This document shows, one piece after another, positions 25,844 through 33,134 of a stretch of 64,000 nt of DNA. The stretch is from Leucobacter aridicollis (GTDB taxonomy: Bacteria; Actinomycetota; Actinomycetes; Actinomycetales; Microbacteriaceae): contig NZ_CP075339.1 of NCBI RefSeq assembly GCF_024399335.1, positions 930,001 to 994,000 of the forward strand. Direction: 5' to 3'. Position 1 is the stretch's first letter. The number at the start of each line of letters is the position of its first letter. The translations under genes and the position numbers were made by a program. The notes under the pieces were generated by a model, which did no database searches, was not told the origin of the DNA, and saw only the letters and a program-made list of their open reading frames with translations.

Positions 25844-26109
25844 TTGGCGGCTGGCCCCTGGCCCATGGGCCCCTGGCCCTGGCCCCCGGCCCCTGGCCCT
25901 GGCCCCTGGGCCCCGGTCGGCCCGTCTTCGCGCTCCTGGCATCGGCACCCCTGCCGGTGAGCGCACACAGCGGAAGTGGGCAGCGCACAACCATGTGATC
26001 TGCTGAAGATATGCTCGGCGCCGCGGTGTGCTGCATAGGGAATGCCGATCCCATGGTTAATGGCTGCGGCTGTGGCTGTGGCTGTGGCTGCGTGGCCCTC
26101 CAGCCACAA
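25844..26109. repeat. Low-complexity tandem repeats between convergent genes
   Basis: No gene seen. 25851-25917 is built of imperfect copies of a 6-8-base CCCTGG/CCCCTGG unit. 26062-26090 is four and a half copies of GGCTGY. TGTGGCTG (26083-26090) can pair with CAGCCACA (26101-26108), a possible terminator for the converging genes. Confidence 0.65.
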
Positions 26110-27183
26110 CTACGCAGGCTGCCTGGCCCCGAGGGCCCGGCGCACCCCAGCGGCTGCAGTCCGGCCGGCGCGATTCGCCCCGATGGTGCTCGCAGACGGC
26201 CCATAGCCAACGAGCTGCACGCGTTCATCCGCGACGGCCCCGGTGCCGCGCCCCTCGCGATCGAGCTGGATGCCGCCCGCCGGGCTGCGCAGTTGCAGCG
26301 GCGCGAGGTGCGCGATTGCGGGCCGAAACCCCGTCGCCCAGATGATCGCGTCGACGGCCTCGAAGGAGCCGTCGTGCCAGCGCGCACCGGTCTGTTCAAT
26401 GCGTTCAAACATTGGGCGCCGTGACGCGTAGGCCCCGAGCCACTCCGCCTCCCGTTCCTGCTCGCGGAGGGCGAGGCCTGTGACGCTCACCACGCTCTCG
26501 GGCGGAAGCCCCTGGGCGACGCGCTGCTCGACGAGTGCGACGGCGGCGACGCCGGCCTCCGGCGTGAAATCGTCGGTGCGCCACACGGGTTCGCGCCGCG
26601 TCACCCACACGGTGTCGGTGATCGGGGCGATCGCGCCGAGGAACTGCACCGCAGATGCGCCTCCGCCGACGACGAGGGTGCGTTTGCCGCGAAAGTGCTC
26701 GGGCCCGGGGTAGGCGACGGTGTGAAACTGTTCGCCGCGAAACGTCTCAGCGCCAGGGTAGTGGGGGATGAATGGCTGCGTCCACGTGCCAGTCGCGTTC
26801 ACAATTGTGCGGGCCCGCCACGAGCGCTCGCCCGCGTGCACGGTGAGGATCCCGTCGTCGCCTGACTCGACCCGCTCCACCTTGACTGGGCGAACCACAG
26901 GCAACTCGTGCTCGGCCTCGTAGCCCGCGAAGTACTCAGGGATTGCGCTGTTTGCACGCTCTCGGGTGAGTGGTGGGGGAACGGATCCCGGCAGCTCGGC
27001 GACACCGTGCACGTCGCGCATAGTGAGTGCGTCCCACCTGTGCTGCCACGCGCCGCCAGGGTGCGCGTTCGCGTCGAGCACGACGTGCTCGATCCCGAGC
27101 CGAGACAGGTGATACGACGCCGAGAGGCCAGCCTGGCCAGCCCCGATCACGATGCTGTCAAGGACTCCGTCTGCCTGTGTCAC
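26110..27183 (-). CDS. FAD/NAD(P)-binding flavoprotein monooxygenase-like oxidoreductase
   Basis: 357 residues. The N-terminal Rossmann motif GAGQAGL (14-20) binds FAD. A second dinucleotide motif is at VVGGGASAVQF, and the linking signature NATGTWTQPFIPHYPG and late ATGFRPAI segment are typical of the flavin monooxygenase/thioredoxin-reductase-like group. GTG start, four bases after the AhpD stop, so the two are one operon. AhpD with a flavoprotein suggests redox or peroxide defence, but the substrate is not known. Confidence 0.85.
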   Translation of the reverse strand: MTQADGVLDSIVIGAGQAGLSASYHLSRLGIEHVVLDANAHPGGAWQHRWDALTMRDVHGVAELPGSVPPPLTRERANSAIPEYFAGYEAEHELPVVRPVKVERVESGDDGILTVHAGERSWRARTIVNATGTWTQPFIPHYPGAETFRGEQFHTVAYPGPEHFRGKRTLVVGGGASAVQFLGAIAPITDTVWVTRREPVWRTDDFTPEAGVAAVALVEQRVAQGLPPESVVSVTGLALREQEREAEWLGAYASRRPMFERIEQTGARWHDGSFEAVDAIIWATGFRPAIAHLAPLQLRSPAGGIQLDREGRGTGAVADERVQLVGYGPSASTIGANRAGRTAAAGVRRALGARQPA

Positions 27184-27187
27184 CGCG

Positions 27188-27643
27188 CTAGGCCTTGCGT
27201 TGGCGCACTGGGTGCTCGCTCAAGATCGAGATGCGGTTGAACAGGTTGATCGTTGCAGCAACCCATTCGGCCGCAACGAACGTCTCGTCTCCGAGCACGG
27301 TTCGCGCCCCGAATAGATCGGCCTGCGCCTCCTCTGTGAGCGGCAGTTGAGTCGCCGCTTCTGCAACCGCGAGGACCGCGCGCTCGCGCTCGCTGTAGAT
27401 GTCGGCTTCGCGCCAGGCTGGCAACAGATCGAGGTGCTGCTGGGAAACGCCGGCCTCGCGCGCTTCTTCAGTGTGCAAGTTCAAGCAAAACGCGCACCCG
27501 TTGAGCTGCGAGGCTCGCACCTTGATGAGTTCGCCCTCGATGAGCGAGAGGCCGCCGTCGGCGGCCGCCTGCGCAATGGCCTGCGAGTATGCGCCGGCTG
27601 CCTTCCACGCCTGGGGCGCGACCTTGTCGAGATACGGGCGCAT
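27188..27643 (-). CDS. AhpD-like carboxymuconolactone decarboxylase family protein
   Basis: 151-residue helical protein. The redox motif Cys50-Ala-Phe-Cys53 with His57 (CAFCLNLH) matches alkylhydroperoxidase AhpD, which reduces peroxides using a thiol relay, and not the Cys-free decarboxylases. Start at ATG 27643 with AGAGGAG before it. First gene of a two-gene operon with the flavoprotein, which could regenerate it (inference). It is divergent from nothing; the TetR gene upstream reads the same way, 97 bp off. Confidence 0.85.
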   Translation of the reverse strand: MRPYLDKVAPQAWKAAGAYSQAIAQAAADGGLSLIEGELIKVRASQLNGCAFCLNLHTEEAREAGVSQQHLDLLPAWREADIYSERERAVLAVAEAATQLPLTEEAQADLFGARTVLGDETFVAAEWVAATINLFNRISILSEHPVRQRKA

Positions 27644-27740
27644 GTTGCTCCTCTTTCGCCTACGTGTGCAGCGTTGTGAACTCACAGCGCTACCTCCACT
27701 CAACCAGAGCGCAAAGCTTGCGTCACGTATTCCCGTGCAT

Positions 27741-28436
27741 TCAGTCGGGCAGGCCCTGCGCGCCCCCGAAAGAAGGCGGTAGCTCCGGCGCGCCAAGCAG
27801 CGCGACGAGCAGCCGATCCACTGCCAGGCGGTCGAGGCCTGCCCGGCTAAGCGCGCGCAGAAGAACGGCGCCGATGAGCGCGTCTGCGATCTCGTCAACG
27901 GGGGCATCCTCACCGAGCAGGGGAGTGGTGCCGCGGCCAGCGCGCAGCCGTGCCGAGAGCGCACCCGAGCCCGAGATTGAGTCGCGCAACCTGCGTCCGA
28001 CCTCAGCGTTCTCGGTCGCGGCGGCGATGAGCGAGCGAACGAGACCTTCGCCGTGCTCACCCTCGATGAGTTCGCCGATCGCGGTGAGCCAGGTGGCGAG
28101 GTCGGCCCGCACGTCGCCAGTGTCGGGAACCGAGAGCCTGCCGGGAAACACGAGGCCTTCGAGGAGGCACTCAGCGAGGATCGCGCTCTTTGACTTCCAC
28201 CACCTGTAGATCGTCTGCTTGCCGACTCCAGCGCGTGCTGCGATGCCCTCGATCGTGAGGTTGTCGTATCCGCGCTCGACGAGGAGTTCGACTGCGGCGG
28301 CGAGAATCGCCTGCCTGGCGACCTCGCTCCTGATGGGGCCGCTGCGCGACGACTGACCCCCGCGGGCGGGCGGATTTTCGGGCCCCGAGTCGGCCGCGGT
28401 GGAACGCGGGGGACGGGACGGCTGTGCCGCAACCAT
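27741..28436 (-). CDS. TetR-family transcriptional regulator
   Basis: 231 residues. A Ser/Pro/Arg-rich tail of 35 residues precedes the HTH (ILAAAVELLVERGYDNLTIE, then VGKQTIYRWWKSKSAI, residues about 40-90). The C-terminal ligand domain resembles TetR_C groups with VRSLIAAATENAEVG. The ATG follows GGAGG. Divergent from the large MMPL exporter with a palindrome between, so it most likely represses that exporter. Confidence 0.87.
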   Translation of the reverse strand: MVAAQPSRPPRSTAADSGPENPPARGGQSSRSGPIRSEVARQAILAAAVELLVERGYDNLTIEGIAARAGVGKQTIYRWWKSKSAILAECLLEGLVFPGRLSVPDTGDVRADLATWLTAIGELIEGEHGEGLVRSLIAAATENAEVGRRLRDSISGSGALSARLRAGRGTTPLLGEDAPVDEIADALIGAVLLRALSRAGLDRLAVDRLLVALLGAPELPPSFGGAQGLPD

Positions 28437-28449
28437 GAATCCTCCAGGC

Positions 28450-28469
28450 TAGACGAGACGGTTCGTGTA
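28450..28469. promoter_or_regulatory. Imperfect palindrome between TetR and MMPL genes
   Basis: A 20-bp stretch with arms TA-n-ACGA and TCGT-n-TA, 7 of 10 pairs symmetric, within the 108-bp divergent gap. Candidate TetR site. Confidence 0.45.
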
Positions 28470-28544
28470 ATCTTACGGTGTTTGTCGATGCCGACGGCGG
28501 CCAGGATACCGCGGTCGCCTCGCACCAGGGTTGAGGAGACCACT

Positions 28545-31124
28545 ATGGCCGAGCTGCTACACCGCCTCGGAACGTTCGCCGCGCGGCGCGCCTGGGTAAT
28601 GATCGTCGCCTGGGTCGCGATCCTCGGAATTGCAGGCGGCGGCTTCGCGATTGGCTTCAAAGGGCTGAGCTCAAGCTTCGACGTGCCAGGAACCGCGTCG
28701 GGGGAGGTGCTTGAGGAACTCCAGGACTCGCTTCCAGACTTCGCAGGCGCCTCGGGGACCGTTGTCTTTCACAGCGACGACGGCTCGGAGCTCACCGACG
28801 ACCAGCGGGCCGAAATCGTCAGGGTCGCCGAAGAAGCGAAGGGCCTCCCAGATGTCGCCGATGTCATCGACCCGTTCGACGCGGAGCGCCAGCTCGCCGA
28901 TCAACGCGCCGAGCTTGCGGACGGCAAGGAACAGATTGCCGCAGGCCGCGAGCAGGCCGAACAGGGGCAGCGACAGCTTGACGCCGGGCTCGCGCAGCTC
29001 AACGCAGGCCAGGCTCAGCTCGACGCCGGAAAAGCTCAACTCGAGGCGGCTGGCCTCCCCGCAGAAATGCTCGCCGCGCAGCTCGCTCCGCTCGAAGCGC
29101 AGCAGGCGCAGCTCGACGCTGGCCGCGCTGAGCTTCAGGCTGAGCAGCAGCAGCTCACCGAGGGGCTCGCGACGCTCGACGAGAACGAAGCACGACTCGA
29201 GACAGGTGCAGAACTCGCCTCGTACGTCGAGGGCATCCGTCTCGTCTCGGAGGACGGCGCCACTGCGCTCGTGAACGTCTCATTCACCGAGCCCCGCCTC
29301 GACCTCCCGCAAGAGTCGAAAGACGCGATTATCGAGCACTTCGAATCGAACCCGATCGAGGGGGTTGGCGTCTCGTTCTCAACCGACATCTCGCAGGGCG
29401 TCCCCGAGATCCTCGGCGTCGGCGAGGTCATCGGCGTCGCAATTGCCGCGATCGTGCTGGTCGTCGTGCTCGGCTCCCTGCTCGCCGCGTCCTTCCCGAT
29501 CGTGACCGCCCTCGTCGGAGTCGGCATCGGCGCGATGGCGACGCTCGCGTTCTCTGGCGTCACGCAGATGGCGTCAGTCACCCCGATCCTTGGCGTCATG
29601 CTCGGGCTTGCCGTCGGTATCGACTACTCCCTCTTCATCCTCTACAGGCACCGGAAGCAGCTGCTCCAGGGTGCCGACGTGGTCGAATCGATCGGCCTCG
29701 CAAACGGCACCGCAGGCAACGCGGTTGTCTTTGCCGGTGCGACGGTGATCGTTGCGCTGTTCGCGCTCAACGTGAGCGGCATCCCATTCCTCGGCCTCAT
29801 GGGCACAGCCGGCGCTGTGAGCGTGGCCGTCGCGGTGCTCATCGCTGTCTCGCTGACACCCGCGCTCCTCGGCCTCGCAGGGCGCAAGCTCCTCGGGCGC
29901 CGTGCGCGCGCGACAGCCGAGGCGGCAGCCGCCGCGGCCGCACACCCGGCGCCAGAAGTACTCGACGGCACCGTGACAACGCAACCGTCCCGCGCGCTGA
30001 AGCCGATGTCGAACCTGCGGGCCGTGCTGACTGCGGTTGTTGCCGTTGCCGTGCTGCTTGTCCTCGCGATTCCGTCGCTCTCGATGCGCCTTGGGCTGCC
30101 CGACGGCGGATCCGAATCAGCAGGCTCAAGCGCCCACACCGCCTACACCCTCACGAATGAGGCCTTCGGCGAAGGCGCGAACGGTACGCTGCTCGTGACA
30201 GCCGATCTCCCAGACGGCCTTGACGATGACGCCGTGCTTGGGGCTCAGGCCGCCGTCGCCCGCGAGCTCGCAGCGAATGCAGATGTCGTCGCGGTCGCAC
30301 CCGTCGCTGTCTCAGATGACAACAGCCTCGCCGCATTCCAGGTGATCCCCGCTGAAGGCCCGAACAGTGAGTCTACCGACGCCCTCGTGCGTGAGCTTCG
30401 CGAGCTGCCGCCAGTGAACTTCACGCTCGACTCGGGCGAGAGCGGTGAGGCTGCGCTCGGCGTCGCCGGTCAGGCCGCGATCAACATCGACATCTCCGAG
30501 GGTCTGAACGACGTGCTGCCGCTCTATCTCGCGGTCGTAGTCGGCCTCTCATTCATCATCATGGTGATGGTGTTCCGCTCGCTCCTCGTGCCGCTCATCG
30601 CGACCGGCGGTTTCGTGCTCTCGCTGTTCGCAACCTACGGTGCGGTCACCGCAGTGTTCCAGTGGGGCTGGTTCGGCGACCTGCTCGGGGTGCACAACCC
30701 CGGCCCAATTCTGAGCTTCCTGCCCGTCATCCTCGTCGGGATCCTGTTCGGCCTCGCGATGGACTACCAGCTGTTCCTTGCGACGGGAATGCGCGAGGCG
30801 TTCGTGCACGGAGTGCCCGCTCGGCTCGCCGTCGCGCAGGGGTTCCGTGCAGGGCGGACGGTCGTGACGGCGGCGGCCATCATCATGGTGGCCGTGTTCG
30901 GCGGATTCATCGCCTCAGACTCGGTGATGATCAAGTCCATGGGTCTCGGCCTCGCGCTCGGCGTGCTGTTTGACGCCTTCATCGTGCGGATGCTCCTCGT
31001 GCCCGCGCTCATGCACCTCGTTGGTGGCGGGGCGTGGTGGCTGCCGAAGTGGCTCGACAAGATCATCCCGAACGTCGATGTTGAGGGTGCTGCGCTCGAG
31101 CGGCGCCACGCTCTGCAGCACTAG
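28545..31124 (+). CDS. MMPL/RND exporter with periplasmic coiled-coil insert
   Basis: 859 residues, start at ATG 28545 after GAGGAG. MMPL architecture: helix 1 near 15-40, periplasmic loop, five helices, cytoplasmic loop (about 455-500), helix, second periplasmic loop, five helices. Between about residues 105 and 220 the first loop holds a long Gln/Leu/Ala/Gly repeat (units like LDAGLAQLNAGQAQ) that should form a periplasmic coiled coil. Proton-relay motifs GLAVGIDYSLFILYRHRKQ and GLAMDYQLFLATGMREAF are present. Under likely TetR control from the divergent gene. Confidence 0.9.
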   Translation: MAELLHRLGTFAARRAWVMIVAWVAILGIAGGGFAIGFKGLSSSFDVPGTASGEVLEELQDSLPDFAGASGTVVFHSDDGSELTDDQRAEIVRVAEEAKGLPDVADVIDPFDAERQLADQRAELADGKEQIAAGREQAEQGQRQLDAGLAQLNAGQAQLDAGKAQLEAAGLPAEMLAAQLAPLEAQQAQLDAGRAELQAEQQQLTEGLATLDENEARLETGAELASYVEGIRLVSEDGATALVNVSFTEPRLDLPQESKDAIIEHFESNPIEGVGVSFSTDISQGVPEILGVGEVIGVAIAAIVLVVVLGSLLAASFPIVTALVGVGIGAMATLAFSGVTQMASVTPILGVMLGLAVGIDYSLFILYRHRKQLLQGADVVESIGLANGTAGNAVVFAGATVIVALFALNVSGIPFLGLMGTAGAVSVAVAVLIAVSLTPALLGLAGRKLLGRRARATAEAAAAAAAHPAPEVLDGTVTTQPSRALKPMSNLRAVLTAVVAVAVLLVLAIPSLSMRLGLPDGGSESAGSSAHTAYTLTNEAFGEGANGTLLVTADLPDGLDDDAVLGAQAAVARELAANADVVAVAPVAVSDDNSLAAFQVIPAEGPNSESTDALVRELRELPPVNFTLDSGESGEAALGVAGQAAINIDISEGLNDVLPLYLAVVVGLSFIIMVMVFRSLLVPLIATGGFVLSLFATYGAVTAVFQWGWFGDLLGVHNPGPILSFLPVILVGILFGLAMDYQLFLATGMREAFVHGVPARLAVAQGFRAGRTVVTAAAIIMVAVFGGFIASDSVMIKSMGLGLALGVLFDAFIVRMLLVPALMHLVGGGAWWLPKWLDKIIPNVDVEGAALERRHALQH

Positions 31125-31195
31125 CACGGGGCCTGGCGGCTCGGGCTCGGCCGGCTCGGCCGCCCCATCCCCACTCCCAGCCCCCACTCACCTCC

Positions 31196-31250
31196 GAGCT
31201 GGCAGTTGTTGTCGCTTCCCGACTCGGCAAGCGACAACAACTGCCAACTC
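31196..31250. repeat. Long perfect inverted repeat between convergent genes
   Basis: 17-bp perfect arms GGCAGTTGTTGTCGCTT (31201-31217) and AAGCGACAACAACTGCC (31229-31245), extended by five outer pairs with one mismatch to 31196 and 31250, and by a small inner CCG/CGG stem. It lies between the MMPL stop and the end of the ABC ATPase gene. The rest of the 272-bp gap (31125-31396) is GC-rich with no gene. It could terminate both genes or be a dispersed palindromic element. Confidence 0.6.
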
Positions 31251-31396
31251 AGGGGCGTGAGGCCGGGGCTGGCCTAGGACTGGGCTGGGCCGTGCCCAGG
31301 GCCAAGGGCAGGGGGAGGGGCCAGGATCCGAGTCGAGACACCAAGAACCGGCGCCGCGCCGAGGCCCGGGGCGACCGCACCTAAAGGCGACCGCAC

Positions 31397-32191
31397 CTAG
31401 CCGCGGCGGCTGACCCTGGCAGCCCAGCGGCCGTCCCTGTGCTCGATGTCGATCGGGTAGTCGAAGCTCTCCGATACGAGCTCTGACGTCAGCGTCTCGT
31501 TGACGCCGCCGGCTGCGAGCAGTGTGCCGTCTTTGAGGAGCATCGCGTGCGTCGTTGAAGCTGGCAGCTCTTCGAAGTGGTGTGTGACGAGGACGGTGGC
31601 GAGCTCTGGGTGCGACGTGTGGAGATCGTCGACGGTTTCGAGGAGCTGTTCGCGTGCCGCAACGTCGAGCCCCGTCGACGGCTCATCGAGCAGTAGCAAT
31701 GGCGGCTCGGTGAGTAACGCGCGTGCGATCAGTGCCCGACCGCGCTCGCCCTGTGACATTGTCGGCCAGCGCACTTCAGTTCGATTGCCGAGCCCGAGGA
31801 GGTCGGCGAGGTAATCCGCTCGCTCGACGAGCTCGGGGGCTGGCTGCCACCCCATCATGAGCTCGGTCGTGCCAGTCGCGCCGGTGAGCACGACCTCGCG
31901 CACGGTGAGGGGCGAGCGCAGCTTGTGGCGGGGGTTGACGTGCCCGATGTGCTCGCGCAGCCTGCGGATCTCGACGCGCCCAAGCTGTTGCCCAAGCACG
32001 TGGACGGTGCCGCTGGTTGGGTGATGCTCGGCGCCACAGAAGCTCAGGATCGTGCTCTTGCCAGCCCCGTTGGGCCCGATGAGCGCCCAGTGCTCGCCAG
32101 CCCGGATGCCGAACGAAACGTCGTGCAGGATCGTGCGCCCCTCGCGCACGAACCTCACGTCGGTCAGGCGCAGCACCTCGCCCGCGCTCAC
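31397..32191 (-). CDS. Stand-alone ABC transporter ATP-binding protein
   Basis: 264-residue ATPase with Walker A GPNGAGKST (about 39-47), Q-loop region VNPRHKLRSPLTVREV, signature MSQGERGRALIARALL, Walker B LLLLDEPSTG and the switch His in VTHHFEELP. The ModF-like/iron-type cassette has no permease or binding protein gene beside it. GTG start overlaps the stop of the upstream GntR gene (GTGA), so it is translated from the regulator's mRNA. A role in transport needs a membrane partner encoded elsewhere; a non-transport role is also possible. Confidence 0.85.
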   Translation of the reverse strand: MSAGEVLRLTDVRFVREGRTILHDVSFGIRAGEHWALIGPNGAGKSTILSFCGAEHHPTSGTVHVLGQQLGRVEIRRLREHIGHVNPRHKLRSPLTVREVVLTGATGTTELMMGWQPAPELVERADYLADLLGLGNRTEVRWPTMSQGERGRALIARALLTEPPLLLLDEPSTGLDVAAREQLLETVDDLHTSHPELATVLVTHHFEELPASTTHAMLLKDGTLLAAGGVNETLTSELVSESFDYPIDIEHRDGRWAARVSRRG

Positions 32192-32940
32192 AGGCCCGCC
32201 GCCGGGCTCGATGTTGGCTGGGCTGGGGTGGTTCGGGATCCCGAATCCGATCCCGGTGAGGTGAGCGCGTCGCCGAGGGAGCGCAGGTGGGCCCGCGCAA
32301 CCGATGCCGCGCGGGCCGCGTCGCGGGCCGCGATCGCGTCGGCGAGGTCGACGTGGTGGTCGTGATCTTGTGAGCCGCTGAAATCGTTGCTGCCGAACGA
32401 GCCGCGCAGGCGCAGCATCTCGATCATTGCGGGGCGGATGCGGGGCGTGAATCCGTCGAACAGTTCGAGCAGGATCGGGTTGCCCGCTGCCTGCACCACG
32501 GCCCGGTGAAAGGCGGTGTCGGCGTCGACGTGCGCCGCGATGTCGTCGCGCTGTTCCGCGCGCGCGTCGAGGGTGCGCCGGATCGCGCGCAGGTCGGCTG
32601 GCGTGCGGCGGTGTGCGGCGAGCTCGGCGCTTTCGGCTTCGATTGCGGTGCGCGCTTCGATGACGGCAAGGATGTCTGAGCGCCTGAGCACGAGGTCCCA
32701 GTCATCGCGGACGTCGAGCGCGGTGACGAAGACGCCAGCCCCTTGCCTGGACGTGAGGACTCCGAGGCCAGCGAGCTGGCGGATTGCCTCGCGTGCTGTC
32801 GAGCGGCCGACGCCGAGCTGCGGGGCGAGCGTGGTCTCGCCTGGCAGCTTCGCGCCGAGTTCCCACTCGCCCGCGCGGATGCGGTTGAGGAGTACGTCGG
32901 CTGCTTGGTCGGCGAGCGAGGATCGTTGTACCTGGGCCAT
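32188..32940 (-). CDS. FadR-subfamily GntR transcriptional regulator
   Basis: 250 residues. The winged helix at about 5-75 has KLPGETTLAPQLGVGRSTAREAIRQ and VLTSRQGAGVFV. The FCD ligand domain (about 90-225) has metal-ligand style residues in DADTAFHRAVVQAAGN and DHDHHVDLADAIAARDA. The C-terminal 25 residues are Ser/Pro/Thr-rich. It overlaps the ABC ATPase gene by four bases. The inverted repeat at 32961-32982, just before its start and upstream of the leuA leader, is a candidate site, so it may control both itself and leuA (inference). Confidence 0.87.
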   Translation of the reverse strand: MAQVQRSSLADQAADVLLNRIRAGEWELGAKLPGETTLAPQLGVGRSTAREAIRQLAGLGVLTSRQGAGVFVTALDVRDDWDLVLRRSDILAVIEARTAIEAESAELAAHRRTPADLRAIRRTLDARAEQRDDIAAHVDADTAFHRAVVQAAGNPILLELFDGFTPRIRPAMIEMLRLRGSFGSNDFSGSQDHDHHVDLADAIAARDAARAASVARAHLRSLGDALTSPGSDSGSRTTPAQPTSSPAAGL

Positions 32941-32960
32941 GACTCTCGAATCTGTCTGGT

Positions 32961-32982
32961 GCGCACTCTTCCCAAAGTGCGC
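32961..32982. promoter_or_regulatory. Inverted repeat upstream of GntR and leuA leader
   Basis: Perfect 7-bp arms GCGCACT (32961-32967) and AGTGCGC (32976-32982), eight-base spacer, between the divergent GntR gene and the leuA leader. Likely operator. Confidence 0.5.
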
Positions 32983-33003
32983 TACTTGTCTGAGGAGTTG
33001 TGT

Positions 33004-33009
33004 TACAGT
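33004..33009 (+). promoter_or_regulatory. -10 element of the leuA leader transcript
   Basis: TACAGT, ending six bases before the leader-peptide ATG at 33016. Implies that transcription starts at or next to the ATG, so the leader peptide is translated without a ribosome-binding site. Confidence 0.6.
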
Positions 33010-33015
33010 CTACGC

Positions 33016-33063
33016 ATGTTTCCTCGAGCATTTCTTCTCCTTCTTCGCCACGGCGGGGCGTAG
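33016..33063 (+). CDS. leuA leader peptide with four consecutive Leu codons
   Basis: 15-codon frame, [15 protein letters not shown], then TAG at 33061. The four Leu codons (CTT CTC CTT CTT) span 33034-33045, just upstream of 2-isopropylmalate synthase. A -10 hexamer is six bases before the ATG. Stem arms begin at 33048, directly after the Leu run, so a ribosome stalled for charged Leu-tRNA would mask the first arm. Leu-rich leaders ahead of leuA are known in actinobacteria; this one is read directly from the sequence. The peptide itself probably has no function. Confidence 0.82.
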   Translation: MFPRAFLLLLRHGGA

Positions 33064-33123
33064 CCAGACCGGCTCCCCGCCGTGGGGAGTCGGGTGAGCC
33101 GGTCGTATCAGTACCAGCACGAC
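33048..33123 (+). promoter_or_regulatory. leuA attenuator: mutually exclusive stems
   Basis: Stem A pairs CCACGGCGGGG (33048-33058) with CCCCGCCGTGG (33075-33085). Stem B pairs GACCGGCTC (33067-33075) with GAGCCGGTC (33096-33104), with an inner CTCCCC/GGGGAG (33073-33078, 33084-33089). A and B cannot form together. A small GTCGT/ACGAC stem (33102-33106, 33119-33123) ends just before the leuA ribosome site AGGAAA. No U-tract follows, so control may be by translation or Rho and not intrinsic termination. Confidence 0.7.
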
Positions 33124-33134
33124 AGGAAATCGAA

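Noticed and set aside
26062-26090. CRISPR-like array
   Set aside because: The repeat is six bases with no spacers: a simple tandem repeat.
28482-28544. Earlier start for the large MMPL exporter
   Set aside because: Reads through the operator region; GAGGAG stands right before the ATG at 28545, which gives a normal N-terminus.
33000-33134. Longer leuA reading frame starting at 33000
   Set aside because: The extra residues do not belong to LeuA; the region has the leader peptide and stems, and AGGAAA precedes the ATG at 33135.
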